In this document: positions 55,849 through 64,000 of the stretch, piece by piece
How the letters are laid out: every line of letters begins with the position of its first letter
Numbering within the stretch: the stretch's first letter is position 1
Source of the DNA: Magnaporthiopsis rhizophila
Lineage: Eukaryota > Ascomycota > Sordariomycetes > Magnaporthales > Magnaporthaceae
Direction of reading: 5' to 3'
NCBI GenBank assembly: GCA_003049465.1
Contig: PYSS01000131.1
Location: 42,508 to 106,507, forward strand
Length of the DNA: 64,000 nt
Position numbers and translations under genes: made by a program
Notes under the pieces: model-generated
Told to the model about the DNA's origin: nothing
What the model saw: the letters and a program-made list of their open reading frames with translations, nothing else
The model's database searches: none

Positions 55849-57682
55849 ATGTCGCTACTTCCCACGTTCATGACGGTCATAGCCGCCGCCGCGGGTGCTG
55901 CTTCTTCCCCAGTCTCGGGGAGCAGCGGCGGGAACGGCCTCGTTCTAGGTCGGACCGCCGAGCCCAAAGTCGCCTGGGGACCCTGCCCGCCGGAGCTCAA
56001 GTTCAACATCTCGAATCCCGCAGCCGTTTGTGCCAATCTGACGGTGCCGCTGGACTACAAGAACGCTTCCGCGGGTGCGGTCGTCACGCTGCAGCTGCTC
56101 AAGTGGCCTGCCGTCCACCAGCCGTCCAGGGGCAGCATCCTGTTCAACCCGGGTGGGCCTGGCTCCAGCGGCAGAGTCGACCTGAACGAGAGCGGCATCT
56201 GGCTCTCTCCGTGAGTGCCCAGATCTGCGTCATATTTCAGCTTGCATATGTATTCCCAGTGGCCCGACTAATAGCGGGAATAGGGCTACGAGTGGCCATT
56301 TTGACTTGATCGGGTTCGATCCCAGGGGTGTTGCCAACACCATCCCCTTCTCTTGCTACAACATGACAAATCTGGCCGATGTCGCGTACAAGCAGGTCCT
56401 CGATGGGCGCCTTCAGCTTGGGGGCAACTCCTCCGACGCAGCCATGGGCTCCTTGTGGGCCACGACGTCGCTCCAGGCCGCAGCCTGTGGCCGAGCACCG
56501 CAAGCCCAAGCGGTGGGCAACTTCACAGGCACCGCGCTCGTGGCTCGCGACATGATGTCTATCGTCGACGCGCTCGGCGAGGACGCCATGCTGCGGTTCT
56601 GGGGATTCTCATACGGCACCGTGCTGGGAGCCACAGTGGCGGCCATGTTTCCCGACCGCATTGACAAGCTGGTCCTGGACGGCGTGGCCAACCCATCGGA
56701 CTGGTACCGAGCATAGTGAGTTACCCATGTTGAGAGTCTTCTGTCCAGGATCCCCTGCTTACAGCCCGCCTTCCATCTGTAATACAGCGAGGAGGAGCGC
56801 TACTCCGACACGGACGCGACATTCCGCTACTTCCTTCAAGAGTGCATTGCACTGGGCAGCCGCTGTCCCTTGGCCGCGCGGCGGCCCAACGCCACGGTCG
56901 ACGACCTGGAGCGCATCGTCCGCAACAAGGCTCAGGAGCTGAAGTACCACCCTGTCCCCATTCCGGGCGGTGAGGCGCTAGGAGTACCTTTGACGCTCGA
57001 CTACTTCAACTTCAAGAGTCTCATTTTCTTAAACCTCTACAACCCGATATCCTGGGCGGCCCTTGCTGCAGGGATCGACGCCGTCCTAGCCACTCCCCAA
57101 AACGCGACTGCCCTGCTGGAGCTCGCCACCGCCATGGCGAGCACAGAGGCGGGCTTGGACAGCTCTGCTCTCACCGGCATCCGCTGTGGCGACCGCGTGC
57201 CCCGCCACAAGACCATCGACGAGTTCGCCGCCGCCATCAAGCCCACGCACGACATCAGCTGGATCGCGGGCGACGTCCCGACGGCGTCGTACATGACGTG
57301 CGCCCGCTGGCCGTACCAGGCGGCCGAGCGGTACCTGGGCGACTTCAGGGTCAAGACCAAGAACCCGGCCCTCCTCATCTCGGCCCAGCTCGACCCCACG
57401 TCGCCGCTCGTCTCGGCCAGGAACGTCAGCGCCGGCCTCGAGGGGAGCGTACTGCTCCAGAGGGCCGGTCCTGGCCACTGCTCCTCCAGGCTCTGGTCCA
57501 TATGCACATACCGGGCCACGCGGGACTATTTCCTCCACGGGCGCTTGCCAGCGGCGAACACAACTTGCGAGGCTGATCTGGAGGTCTTTGCGTCGGCTCA
57601 GGAGTACACCGCGGCCATCAAAAATATCATTGTCACGCTGACACGGGAGAATGCCGCTAACGGTTCTCGCAGCTCGCCCTAG
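55849..57682 (+). CDS. Secreted alpha/beta hydrolase, tripeptidyl-aminopeptidase (S33) type
   Basis: Three exons (55849-56210, 56284-56715, 56788-57682), introns GTGAGT..TAG and GTGAGT..CAG, both phase 2; 562 residues. An N-terminal hydrophobic signal peptide (residues 1-20) is followed by LFNPGGPGSSG (oxyanion region), FDLIGFDPRG, and the nucleophile elbow GFSYGTVLG with Ser230. The acid is probably Asp467 in SAQLDPTSPLVSA and the base His495 in AGPGHCS. These match secreted hydrolases of the Streptomyces tripeptidyl aminopeptidase group (peptidase family S33), which clip short peptides from the N-terminus. Several N-glycosylation sites (NFT, NAT, NVS) are visible. Extracellular peptide nutrition is the likely role. 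Confidence 0.92.
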
Positions 57683-58916
57683 GCAACACGAGGGGGATGC
57701 CTCAGATTCAAGCATAGTGTTAGGTACTGTCTAATAGTGTTTCTCTTTTTCTTTTTACAGCGAAGGGTGCCTTGGGTCGGGGTTGGGGTTTTACGATGTA
57801 GTCGGCTGGGTGTTCGGGTGTCTCCTGCCCGATTAAATGTTCGCGTGCCTGCCTGGAAGTTCACCAACGGAGCAAATATTTGGATAGTGCCACACGTGAG
57901 GTCATCATTGCAGCGTCGGCAAGTGACATGAACCGGAATGGAACGCCATTAGGTACGTACCAGCCAGCAGCGATTCGATTTTGTACCGAACAGCACAAGC
58001 CCAATCTCACCGAGTTCTTGAGTACTCCTCAAAGAACAATAGTAATCCTAGGCAAAGCCACCGCATTGTCAACCCTGGCGCTTCCCGACGGCCGCTACCC
58101 GTCGTGCTACTGGCCAGCCCGCTCGCGGCCTCGCTCATGGTTTGCGACACCACTTCGGCCCTCCCGCCAACGCCGGCGTGTGCGGTCGGCGGCATGAGCA
58201 GTAGGTTGAGGCGCACGATCGAGCGCTGTTCAGCTCCAACTGGATTGGGGTCAACCCGGGCGCCGAAATGGAGCGGACGCGGCGCCCGGCGTGTCGTACT
58301 ACGGTTGATGGCCTCGGAATGTGCACGGCAGCCCTGCGCAGTGACTCGTCCGACCTCCGACTCCCTACTCCCCGGAGTGGGCAAGAGGTGCGACGCCGAC
58401 CTGCTGGGGAAGATGCAGGAGCTGAGGAGCGGCAGCAAGCAGGACAAGGTTCCACCTGGTGGTTATCGAGAACGCCCAGTCACGCATGCTACATTGGCAG
58501 CTTTTGCAAGACGGTGGCGGGATTTCTCGACAGCATCGGCTATATGATTCTTCCGTGCCTGTGGGGCTTACGGTAGGTTGCTCCATTCCGGGTAGCAATC
58601 GGATCGGAAAAGGAATCGGATCGGATGCTGCTGCCGACGGGATACCCCTCACCTCTTGAGTAACTCCGTAACTCCACCAAGTCCGGAACCATAACGCCGT
58701 CGATACGGGCGGAAGCAAGGGTAGAGTCCATGCATTAAAAGTGCTTATTGGCAGCGCAGCCGAGCATTCCTCTGGGCGTGGATTAACCTACATGATCGCT
58801 GCGCAGGTCAAATAACAGCAGTCACGGACAGGCACTCTTGCGACATCAGGCCAGCCTTTTGACAGCCAATCGCCTCGGCCCGGGTATTTCCAAACAAGGA
58901 AGCACATCGTTCAAAG
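57683..58916. other. Intergenic, with a possible gene relic
   Basis: 1.2 kb upstream of the aldehyde dehydrogenase. The only coding-like piece is the relic listed at 58180-58560. Confidence 0.45.
58180..58560 (+). pseudogene. Possible frameshifted gene relic
   Basis: Short peptides in neighbouring frames read as one decayed protein: GKRCDADLLGKMQELRSGSKQDK in one frame, then FHLVVIENAQS in the next, then HACYIGSFCKTVAGFLDSIG in the third. The order and composition are natural, whereas each frame alone soon turns to nonsense. I do not recognise the family. It may be chance. Confidence 0.3.
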
Positions 58917-60431
58917 ATGGCCGGTCATGCAGCTGCGGAAAAGGGGCCATCGTCCTTGTCGGATGCCCAAGAGCTCGTCATCAACGGCAAGTCACAGCCC
59001 AGCTCTGACGGAGCCACGTTCACGGTCCGGAATCCGATGACAGGCCATGCTATATACGAGTGTGCAAACGCGACTGTGGACGACTACAGCAGAGCCATCG
59101 ACGCGGCGCACGAAGCCTTCGAAAGCTGGTCCGCCACAGGGCCTTCTGCCAGGCGACTCATCTTCCTCAAGGCCGCCGACATCATCGAGACGTACCTCGG
59201 GGCCGACGCACCAGAGATACTGTCGTCGGAGGTATCGGCCACCACGTCGTGGGTCAAGCTCAACATTCACGCCACCGCCGGGATCTTCCGCGAGGCGGCC
59301 AGCCTGGCAACGCACATCCGGGGCGAGATCGTGCCGGCCGACCGGCCCGGGACGAAGATCCTGATCGAGCGCCAGGCCGTGGGCGTCGTGTTCGCCATCA
59401 GCCCCTGGAACGCGCCGGTGAACCTGACGGCAAGGGCCGTGGCCTGCCCGCTCATGTGCGGAAACACGGTGGTGCTCAAGCCGTCCGAGTACAGCCCCAA
59501 AAGCCAGGCGCTAGCAGTGCGCGCCCTCCTGGAGGCGGGCCTGCCGCCGAGCGCCATCGCGTTCCTGCCCACGTCGCCGGACCGCGCGGCCCAGGTGACC
59601 GAGTACGCGGTCAAGCACAAGCGGGTTCTGCGCGTCAACTTCACCGGCAGCGACCGCGTCGGGCGCATCATCGCCGGCTACGCGGCCGCTTGCCTGAAGC
59701 AGTGCGTGTTCGAGCTGGGTGGCAAAGCGCCCGTCATCGTGCGGGCAGACGCGGACCTCGACGAAGCCGTGAACGCCATCGTCTATGGCGCGCTGGCTTA
59801 CTCCGGCCAGGTGTGCATGTCGACAGAACGCGCCATCGTCCACCGCTCCGTAGCGGCCGAGCTCCAGATGAGGGTGCTGGCGCGCATCGCTGCCCTGCGG
59901 TGCGGCAACCACCTCGACGACGCGACCGTGTCCGTCTCGGGACTGTTTACAGCCGCATCGGCACGCCGCGTCGTTGACTGGGTCAAAGAGGCCGTCGACG
60001 GGGGCGCCGAGCTGCTGGCCGGCGACATGGAGATCTCCGGGCCCTGCGGCACCATCGTCAAGCCCCACGTCCTACGCGGGGTCGGCCGCTCGGCGCGCAT
60101 GTACCACGAGGAGATCTTTGGCCCCGTGCTGATGCTGACCGAGTTCGACACGGACGATGAAGCGGTGGAGCTTGCCAACGACAGCGACTACTCGCTCTGC
60201 GCGAGCATATTCTCCCGAGATATCATGACGGCCATGGACCTGGCCGGCAGGGTTCGCGCGGGCAGCTGCCACATCAACGGGCCGACCGTCTACGCCGAGT
60301 CGTCGCTGCCCAACGGCGGCACCGGCGGTGGCAGCGGCTACGGCCGCTTTGGCGGCATGTCGGGTGTGGCGGCCTTTACCGAAACGAAGATTATTACGCT
60401 AGCCAAGCCTGGCCTGCGATTTTCCCTTTGA
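58917..60431 (+). CDS. Aldehyde dehydrogenase (NAD(P)-dependent)
   Basis: 504 residues, one exon. The ALDH fold is complete: AISPWNAPVNL with Asn165, VVLKPSE with Lys188, NFTGSDRVGR of the cofactor site, FELGGK with general base Glu266, GQVCMSTER with catalytic Cys300, and EEIFGPVL near 397. Length and motif spacing are standard. FTGSDRVGR and GQVCMSTERAIVH resemble vanillin/salicylaldehyde-type dehydrogenases. It would oxidise an aromatic or aliphatic aldehyde to the acid in the cytosol. The P450 of this window makes alcohols that could lead to aldehydes, but the genes are 26 kb apart, so a shared pathway is only a possibility. An A-rich stretch (60437-60470) follows the stop codon. Confidence 0.96.
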   Translation: MAGHAAAEKGPSSLSDAQELVINGKSQPSSDGATFTVRNPMTGHAIYECANATVDDYSRAIDAAHEAFESWSATGPSARRLIFLKAADIIETYLGADAPEILSSEVSATTSWVKLNIHATAGIFREAASLATHIRGEIVPADRPGTKILIERQAVGVVFAISPWNAPVNLTARAVACPLMCGNTVVLKPSEYSPKSQALAVRALLEAGLPPSAIAFLPTSPDRAAQVTEYAVKHKRVLRVNFTGSDRVGRIIAGYAAACLKQCVFELGGKAPVIVRADADLDEAVNAIVYGALAYSGQVCMSTERAIVHRSVAAELQMRVLARIAALRCGNHLDDATVSVSGLFTAASARRVVDWVKEAVDGGAELLAGDMEISGPCGTIVKPHVLRGVGRSARMYHEEIFGPVLMLTEFDTDDEAVELANDSDYSLCASIFSRDIMTAMDLAGRVRAGSCHINGPTVYAESSLPNGGTGGGSGYGRFGGMSGVAAFTETKIITLAKPGLRFSL

Positions 60432-61655
60432 AGCGGGAAAAAAAAAATTAAAAAAATTAAAAAAAATATATTTGAATAGCGGGACGAATTAAGAGCGGTG
60501 TGACATGGTTACCCTCTGCTGTTAGTCGATGCAACACTGAAATGCATGTGTGACCCTCCAGCACGGGTTAATTCAGCTTGATTTCACTTGGAAGGACAGG
60601 AATACGAACAATGGCCCGGCTACCCTCTTCTTGACGCCCCCGCAATGCAGCTGCTACACCCTTCCAGGATCATCAAGGTTAGATTCTGGCGAACTCAACA
60701 TCAGGTCCTGCAAGGAAAAAACTTATCCCGGTCCCTCTGGGAAGTGTTCGAATGAGAAGTGGGAAACCCAAAGTGTATGATCCTGGAAGGCTGTTCATAT
60801 AATACACTACCGCGTGCAACCCTCCATTGCCGAGCTCCCGATCAGTGTCCACCGCTTTAATCTGATCTCGGCGTTGGTGGGTAGAACCTATGCCCCCGCA
60901 TCTGGACCGGCTGCCGATGGACTGCGTCAGCACATGGCCGGCTTCTCCTCACTTTATACGGGATTTCCCAGGCGGGCGCGATCGACGAGCTGGCGCCACA
61001 CGGGCGACATCAGAGCAAGTAGCCGTCGGCCCATCTCCTTCCCGCTCTGTAACACCATTTTTGTACTAGTGCTACCACGAACACGAAATCGGACCGACCG
61101 CGCAGGTCGGATAGTGCCAGTCAGCCGCGCGGGCCAGCAAAATTGTGATGGTTCAAAAGCTTTGGGAGTTTATAGACGGCCAGGGGACAGCACAGTATGC
61201 TCGAGCACATACCTACGGCCGGGATGTAACATTACCCAAGTCTGACTGCCGCCGGCCGGCCGGTCGATGCTCCGCCCTCCTTCCGGTGGCGCTACTATGT
61301 ACTTTGAAAGGGTGGGGCAGCTGTTCCCGCACTCTGGAATACGAGAACCCCCGCCTGGCCTCATGACATGACATGCAATGTCGCGGCGCGGGTGGTGCTG
61401 CATGTCCTGATGTTGCGGATGGTTGCGTTGGAGCTGGTTTTGTCCTCGGGTTTTGCCTGAGGAGAGAGGCGATAGCATCGGCGAGCGGGTGCTGAAATGT
61501 GTAGAGGTGCGCTGGTATAAAATGAAGACGTCTTGTCCTCGAGACGGTTATGGCTTTGAATACCTACCTAGACAGCATCGAGCAGAACCAGAGAAATCAC
61601 AGTAATCACTATTTACCACAACACCAGTCAACACGGCAAAAAAAAAAAAAAAAAA
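60432..61655. other. Intergenic
   Basis: 1.2 kb with no supportable gene; only short frames. The right end is the promoter of the secreted protein gene at 61656. Confidence 0.5.
61515..61522 (+). promoter_or_regulatory. TATA box of secreted CBM52-like protein
   Basis: GTATAAAA about 135 bases before the start codon. The likely leader ends in an 18-A run directly before the ATG. Confidence 0.6.
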
Positions 61656-62408
61656 ATGGCACGCCTCACCAAACGCCTCACGGCCCTCGCCCTCACCCTC
61701 CTCCTCCTCCCCACGGCCACACAAGCGGCCCAGTGCGGGTCGGCAATCTACGACCCGGCCAACTACGTCTGCCACGACAACCAGTTCCTCTGCCCCGTCG
61801 TCAACGGCGAGGGGCTCTCGTACTGCAACGGCGCCTGCTACTCGCGCTTCATGTACCAGTGCGTCGACTCGGGCACCGTGCTGGCGCAGCTGCCGCGGCT
61901 CGGCGACGGCGCGCGCTTCGCCCTGCGCGCCTGGAACCCATCCTTTACCGCGGTCCACAACAAGCCCGTAGCCGCGTGCGGACGCACGTGGACCGTGGGC
62001 GGGCCGACGTGCGCCTACTGCCCCGTCGAGGTCGTGGGCGCCGCATGCCCCGCCGGGAACGCCACGGCCATGGCGTACCCGGGGGCCATGAACACCATGG
62101 TGCCCGGCGGACAGGCTTACTACCTCGATGCGAACTGGGGTGTCGGGTACACGCAGGCGCACTCGGCTTCCGTGCCGCTGGGCGCGACGCTGGGCGGGCT
62201 GGTTGCGTACCAGGGCGGTGGGTTCGTGAACCTGAACGGGCCGGGGACTAACTGGGTGGCTTGCCCGCCTACGGTCGGTGGTGACGGCGCGGGCTGGCGT
62301 CTGCGGTCGGAGAATGCTACTACGGCTGGCGACAGGGGCAACTGCGTGGGAATCAACCTTGCTGTTGAGGTTGTGGCGAACCAGGCCTCGGCGTGGCAGT
62401 ACACCTGA
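61656..62408 (+). CDS. Secreted protein with CBM52-like carbohydrate-binding domain
   Basis: 250 residues, one exon. Signal peptide 1-24 (MARLTKRLTALALTLLLLPTATQA). Residues 26-69 (CGSAIYDPANYVC.., FLCPVVNGEGLSYCNGACYS..YQC) match the cysteine-rich CBM52 type found in fungal beta-glucan-active proteins. The C-terminal part (about 85-250) is Gly/Ala/Thr-rich with further Cys, and includes MVPGGQAYYLDANWGVGYTQAH and GPGTNWVACP. No catalytic glycosidase motif is seen, so it is probably a wall-binding or surface protein rather than an enzyme. An unbroken run of 18 A precedes the ATG, an unusual leader that could affect translation. Strong TATA box upstream suggests high expression. Confidence 0.82.
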   Translation: MARLTKRLTALALTLLLLPTATQAAQCGSAIYDPANYVCHDNQFLCPVVNGEGLSYCNGACYSRFMYQCVDSGTVLAQLPRLGDGARFALRAWNPSFTAVHNKPVAACGRTWTVGGPTCAYCPVEVVGAACPAGNATAMAYPGAMNTMVPGGQAYYLDANWGVGYTQAHSASVPLGATLGGLVAYQGGGFVNLNGPGTNWVACPPTVGGDGAGWRLRSENATTAGDRGNCVGINLAVEVVANQASAWQYT

Positions 62409-62742
62409 GGAACAAGAGAGGACGAGGGGAAGACGATGAGGAAGGGGACTTGCTAAGTTGAAAAAAAGGGGAACCCAATAATAGTCTAATTACTACTCCT
62501 AATACCTATAAATCGCTGCTCTTTGTGTTCATTAGCATGTCCGTCACCGTTTCATCCATCAGAATCATATCCAACCCTAAACTCCGCGCCGGACGGCTTT
62601 AACAGCCGGCCTGTACTCCCCTGCCAATGGGTATCCCCGACACTATTGGATGAAAAATGGGTATTATGACAAAGGGAACTGCCGCATATGGACCAAAAGC
62701 AAAATTCACAACAAAAAGAAAATAGACGAACAGACAAAGCAA
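62409..62742. other. Intergenic between convergent genes
   Basis: Short 3' region shared by the two convergent genes; no gene seen. Confidence 0.5.
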
Positions 62743-63720
62743 CTACAAAGGCGACGGGCGCATAGCCATGAGCTCCGTCGGCAAGCTCGAGTGCTTCGGC
62801 GTCCTAGACCCCGAATCCTCACCACCGGAGCCGACACCGCCCCAGTTCCTGAAAGCCGGATGTGAGAGCAAAGGCGGCGTCTTTAGCCTGACCGTCGGCG
62901 GCCGTGGCGTCGAGTCGTTGTCGTCATCGTCTTCCCCTCCCGCAGCAGCGGCGGGCGAGAGCGACGAGGACGAATAGCCACCCTTGCGGTTGAGCAGCTC
63001 CCACATGTAATCAACCCGGGCCTGCGCAGAGCGTACGTCGTTGTCGTCGCTGGCGGCGCCGCTGCCCCTGTTGCTGCCGCCGCCGCTATCCTCATCTCCC
63101 TGGTCGTCGTCGTCATGACCGTTATCGTCGTCGTTCGAGAGCCGCCCGCCGTGCCAAGTGCGCGACCGTGTTCGCGCCGGCTTTGGGGCCGCAGCTAGGG
63201 TCTCTGTCGTTGTCGCCATTGTGGTGGCCGCGTCAGAAACGGCGCTGGCGGCGGCGGTGGTGGTGCTGGCAAAGGGGTGAGGGATCGAGGGCGTCGGCGG
63301 GGCGTCCTGGTTCTGGCTCTGGTTCGTGATGTGGACCATGGACCGGCTCTGCAGCGACTTGCGGATCATCTCGCTGCGCTGCGCTTCTACGTCGATGCCA
63401 CCACAACCACCGCTGCGCCGGCTGCCATGCCGATCTGAGCTCTGGTAAGGCGAGGGCGACGTCAGCCACCGCAGACGGCGGCGGCGGTCGTCGTACTCGG
63501 GCCGGGTGAGGTACGGGTCTCTGGCACGGGCGGCATCGTAGGCCCTCTGGCGGCGGCGTCTCCTCCGGAGCACGACGGCGGCGACGGCAGCCAGGATGGC
63601 TATGATGGTGGTACCCAGAACACTGGACACGATTATGAGGGACCGCCGTAGCGCGATGGCTTCTTCTCCTGAAGACCCGCCGGCGGCGCTGTCTCCTCCT
63701 CCCTCGTCCCTTGTGATCAT
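62743..63720 (-). CDS. Single-pass membrane protein, Ser/Asp-rich cytoplasmic domain
   Basis: 325 residues, one exon. Short N-terminus (1-26), one hydrophobic helix (about 27-51, SLIIVSSVLGTTIIAILAAVAAVVL), then RRRRRRQR, so the long C-terminal part should lie in the cytosol. That part is mostly low complexity: Ser-rich, a segment DDDNGHDDDDQGDEDSGGG, and an Ala/Thr tract. Islands that look conserved-like are RDPYLTRPEYDDRRRRLRWL, EAQRSEMIRKSLQSRSM and DYMWELLNRKGG. The layout (short outside, one helix, long charged inside) recalls fungal membrane-anchored adaptor or sensor-like proteins, but no known domain is visible and I do not assign a function. Confidence 0.68.
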   Translation of the reverse strand: MITRDEGGGDSAAGGSSGEEAIALRRSLIIVSSVLGTTIIAILAAVAAVVLRRRRRRQRAYDAARARDPYLTRPEYDDRRRRLRWLTSPSPYQSSDRHGSRRSGGCGGIDVEAQRSEMIRKSLQSRSMVHITNQSQNQDAPPTPSIPHPFASTTTAAASAVSDAATTMATTTETLAAAPKPARTRSRTWHGGRLSNDDDNGHDDDDQGDEDSGGGSNRGSGAASDDNDVRSAQARVDYMWELLNRKGGYSSSSLSPAAAAGGEDDDDNDSTPRPPTVRLKTPPLLSHPAFRNWGGVGSGGEDSGSRTPKHSSLPTELMAMRPSPL

Positions 63721-64000
63721 TGTGGCCTCTCTCTCCTTGTGAGGCCCGAACTCTGGGGAATGGTCCGTGTAGTGGTGCAGGATTATAGGCGGGCAAGTAA
63801 GTTAAGGTGTGGTATGGAATAGGTATATAGACCAAGCCCTGACCACCCTCTTGGGGTGATGATACGTTGTATCGCTAAAGGTGGCGAGGAGGCTGGTAAA
63901 AGAAGGATTATGTATCAACTATAGGCGTGGGATACCGCTACAACCGCATCCGCAGAGAGAAAAAGCATGAAACGAGGCCGCGGGATGTGGTGTGCAGAAG
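63721..64000. other. Promoter side of the terminal membrane-protein gene
   Basis: No gene; contains the upstream region of the minus-strand gene ending at 63720. Confidence 0.5.

Noticed and set aside
31456..60431. A secondary-metabolite or degradation cluster joining P450, permease, exporter and aldehyde dehydrogenase
   Set aside because: No backbone enzyme (polyketide synthase, NRPS, terpene synthase) and no pathway transcription factor was found; housekeeping Mdm10 and a zinc transporter lie between them; distances are large.

Overview
The window is nuclear DNA of a filamentous ascomycete, most likely a Sordariomycete (Chaetomiaceae-like at a guess). It has GC-rich genes with short GT-AG introns, long GC-rich intergenic stretches, fungus-only families (DUF4360, DUF2293, CBM52, scytalone dehydratase, Mdm10), and one roughly 22-kb AT-rich block of dead retrotransposons with the G-to-A / C-to-T damage typical of repeat-induced point mutation (RIP). 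All gene models were made by reading frames and splice sites by eye; no database search was possible.

Layout. 1-7.3 kb: GC-rich and gene-poor, with a single-pass membrane protein (minus) and an NmrA/isoflavone-reductase-like enzyme (minus, two exons). 7.3-29.5 kb: nested retrotransposon graveyard. Two head-to-tail LTR+gag fragments of a Ty3/gypsy family come first. A lone 299-bp LTR follows, then a gypsy pol fragment (minus) split by a complete Ty1/copia element (12992-21659; LTRs 299 bp each; target duplication GTTCC). Next is another copia-type LTR split by a complete gypsy element (22161-29373; LTRs 481 bp each; target duplication CACCC). Remnants of gag, RT, RNase H and integrase can still be read through the stop codons. 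29.5-31.4 kb: non-coding, partly AT-rich.

31.4-64 kb: gene-rich arm. It holds a CYP52-like cytochrome P450, an intron-bearing tRNA-Asp, a ZIP zinc transporter, the ERMES/SAM protein Mdm10, a 95-residue single-pass protein, scytalone dehydratase (DHN-melanin), an APC-family permease, a secreted DUF4360 protein, a DUF2293 protein, an Ssu1/TDT-type anion exporter, a proline-rich acidic coiled-coil protein preceded by a long tandem repeat, a secreted S33-type peptidase, an aldehyde dehydrogenase, a secreted CBM52-like protein and a single-pass membrane protein. Two short N gaps (36352-36386 and 50656-50668) sit inside poly(A) runs and are assembly artefacts.

The genes do not form one obvious pathway. 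P450, aldehyde dehydrogenase and the NmrA-like reductase could each serve lipid or aromatic catabolism, but they are kilobases apart and on different strands. Scytalone dehydratase has no other melanin gene beside it. The most unusual structures are in the retrotransposon LTRs: strings of GC-rich hairpins that stayed intact while the rest of the elements was destroyed, and a stem with a compensatory base-pair change between two LTR families.
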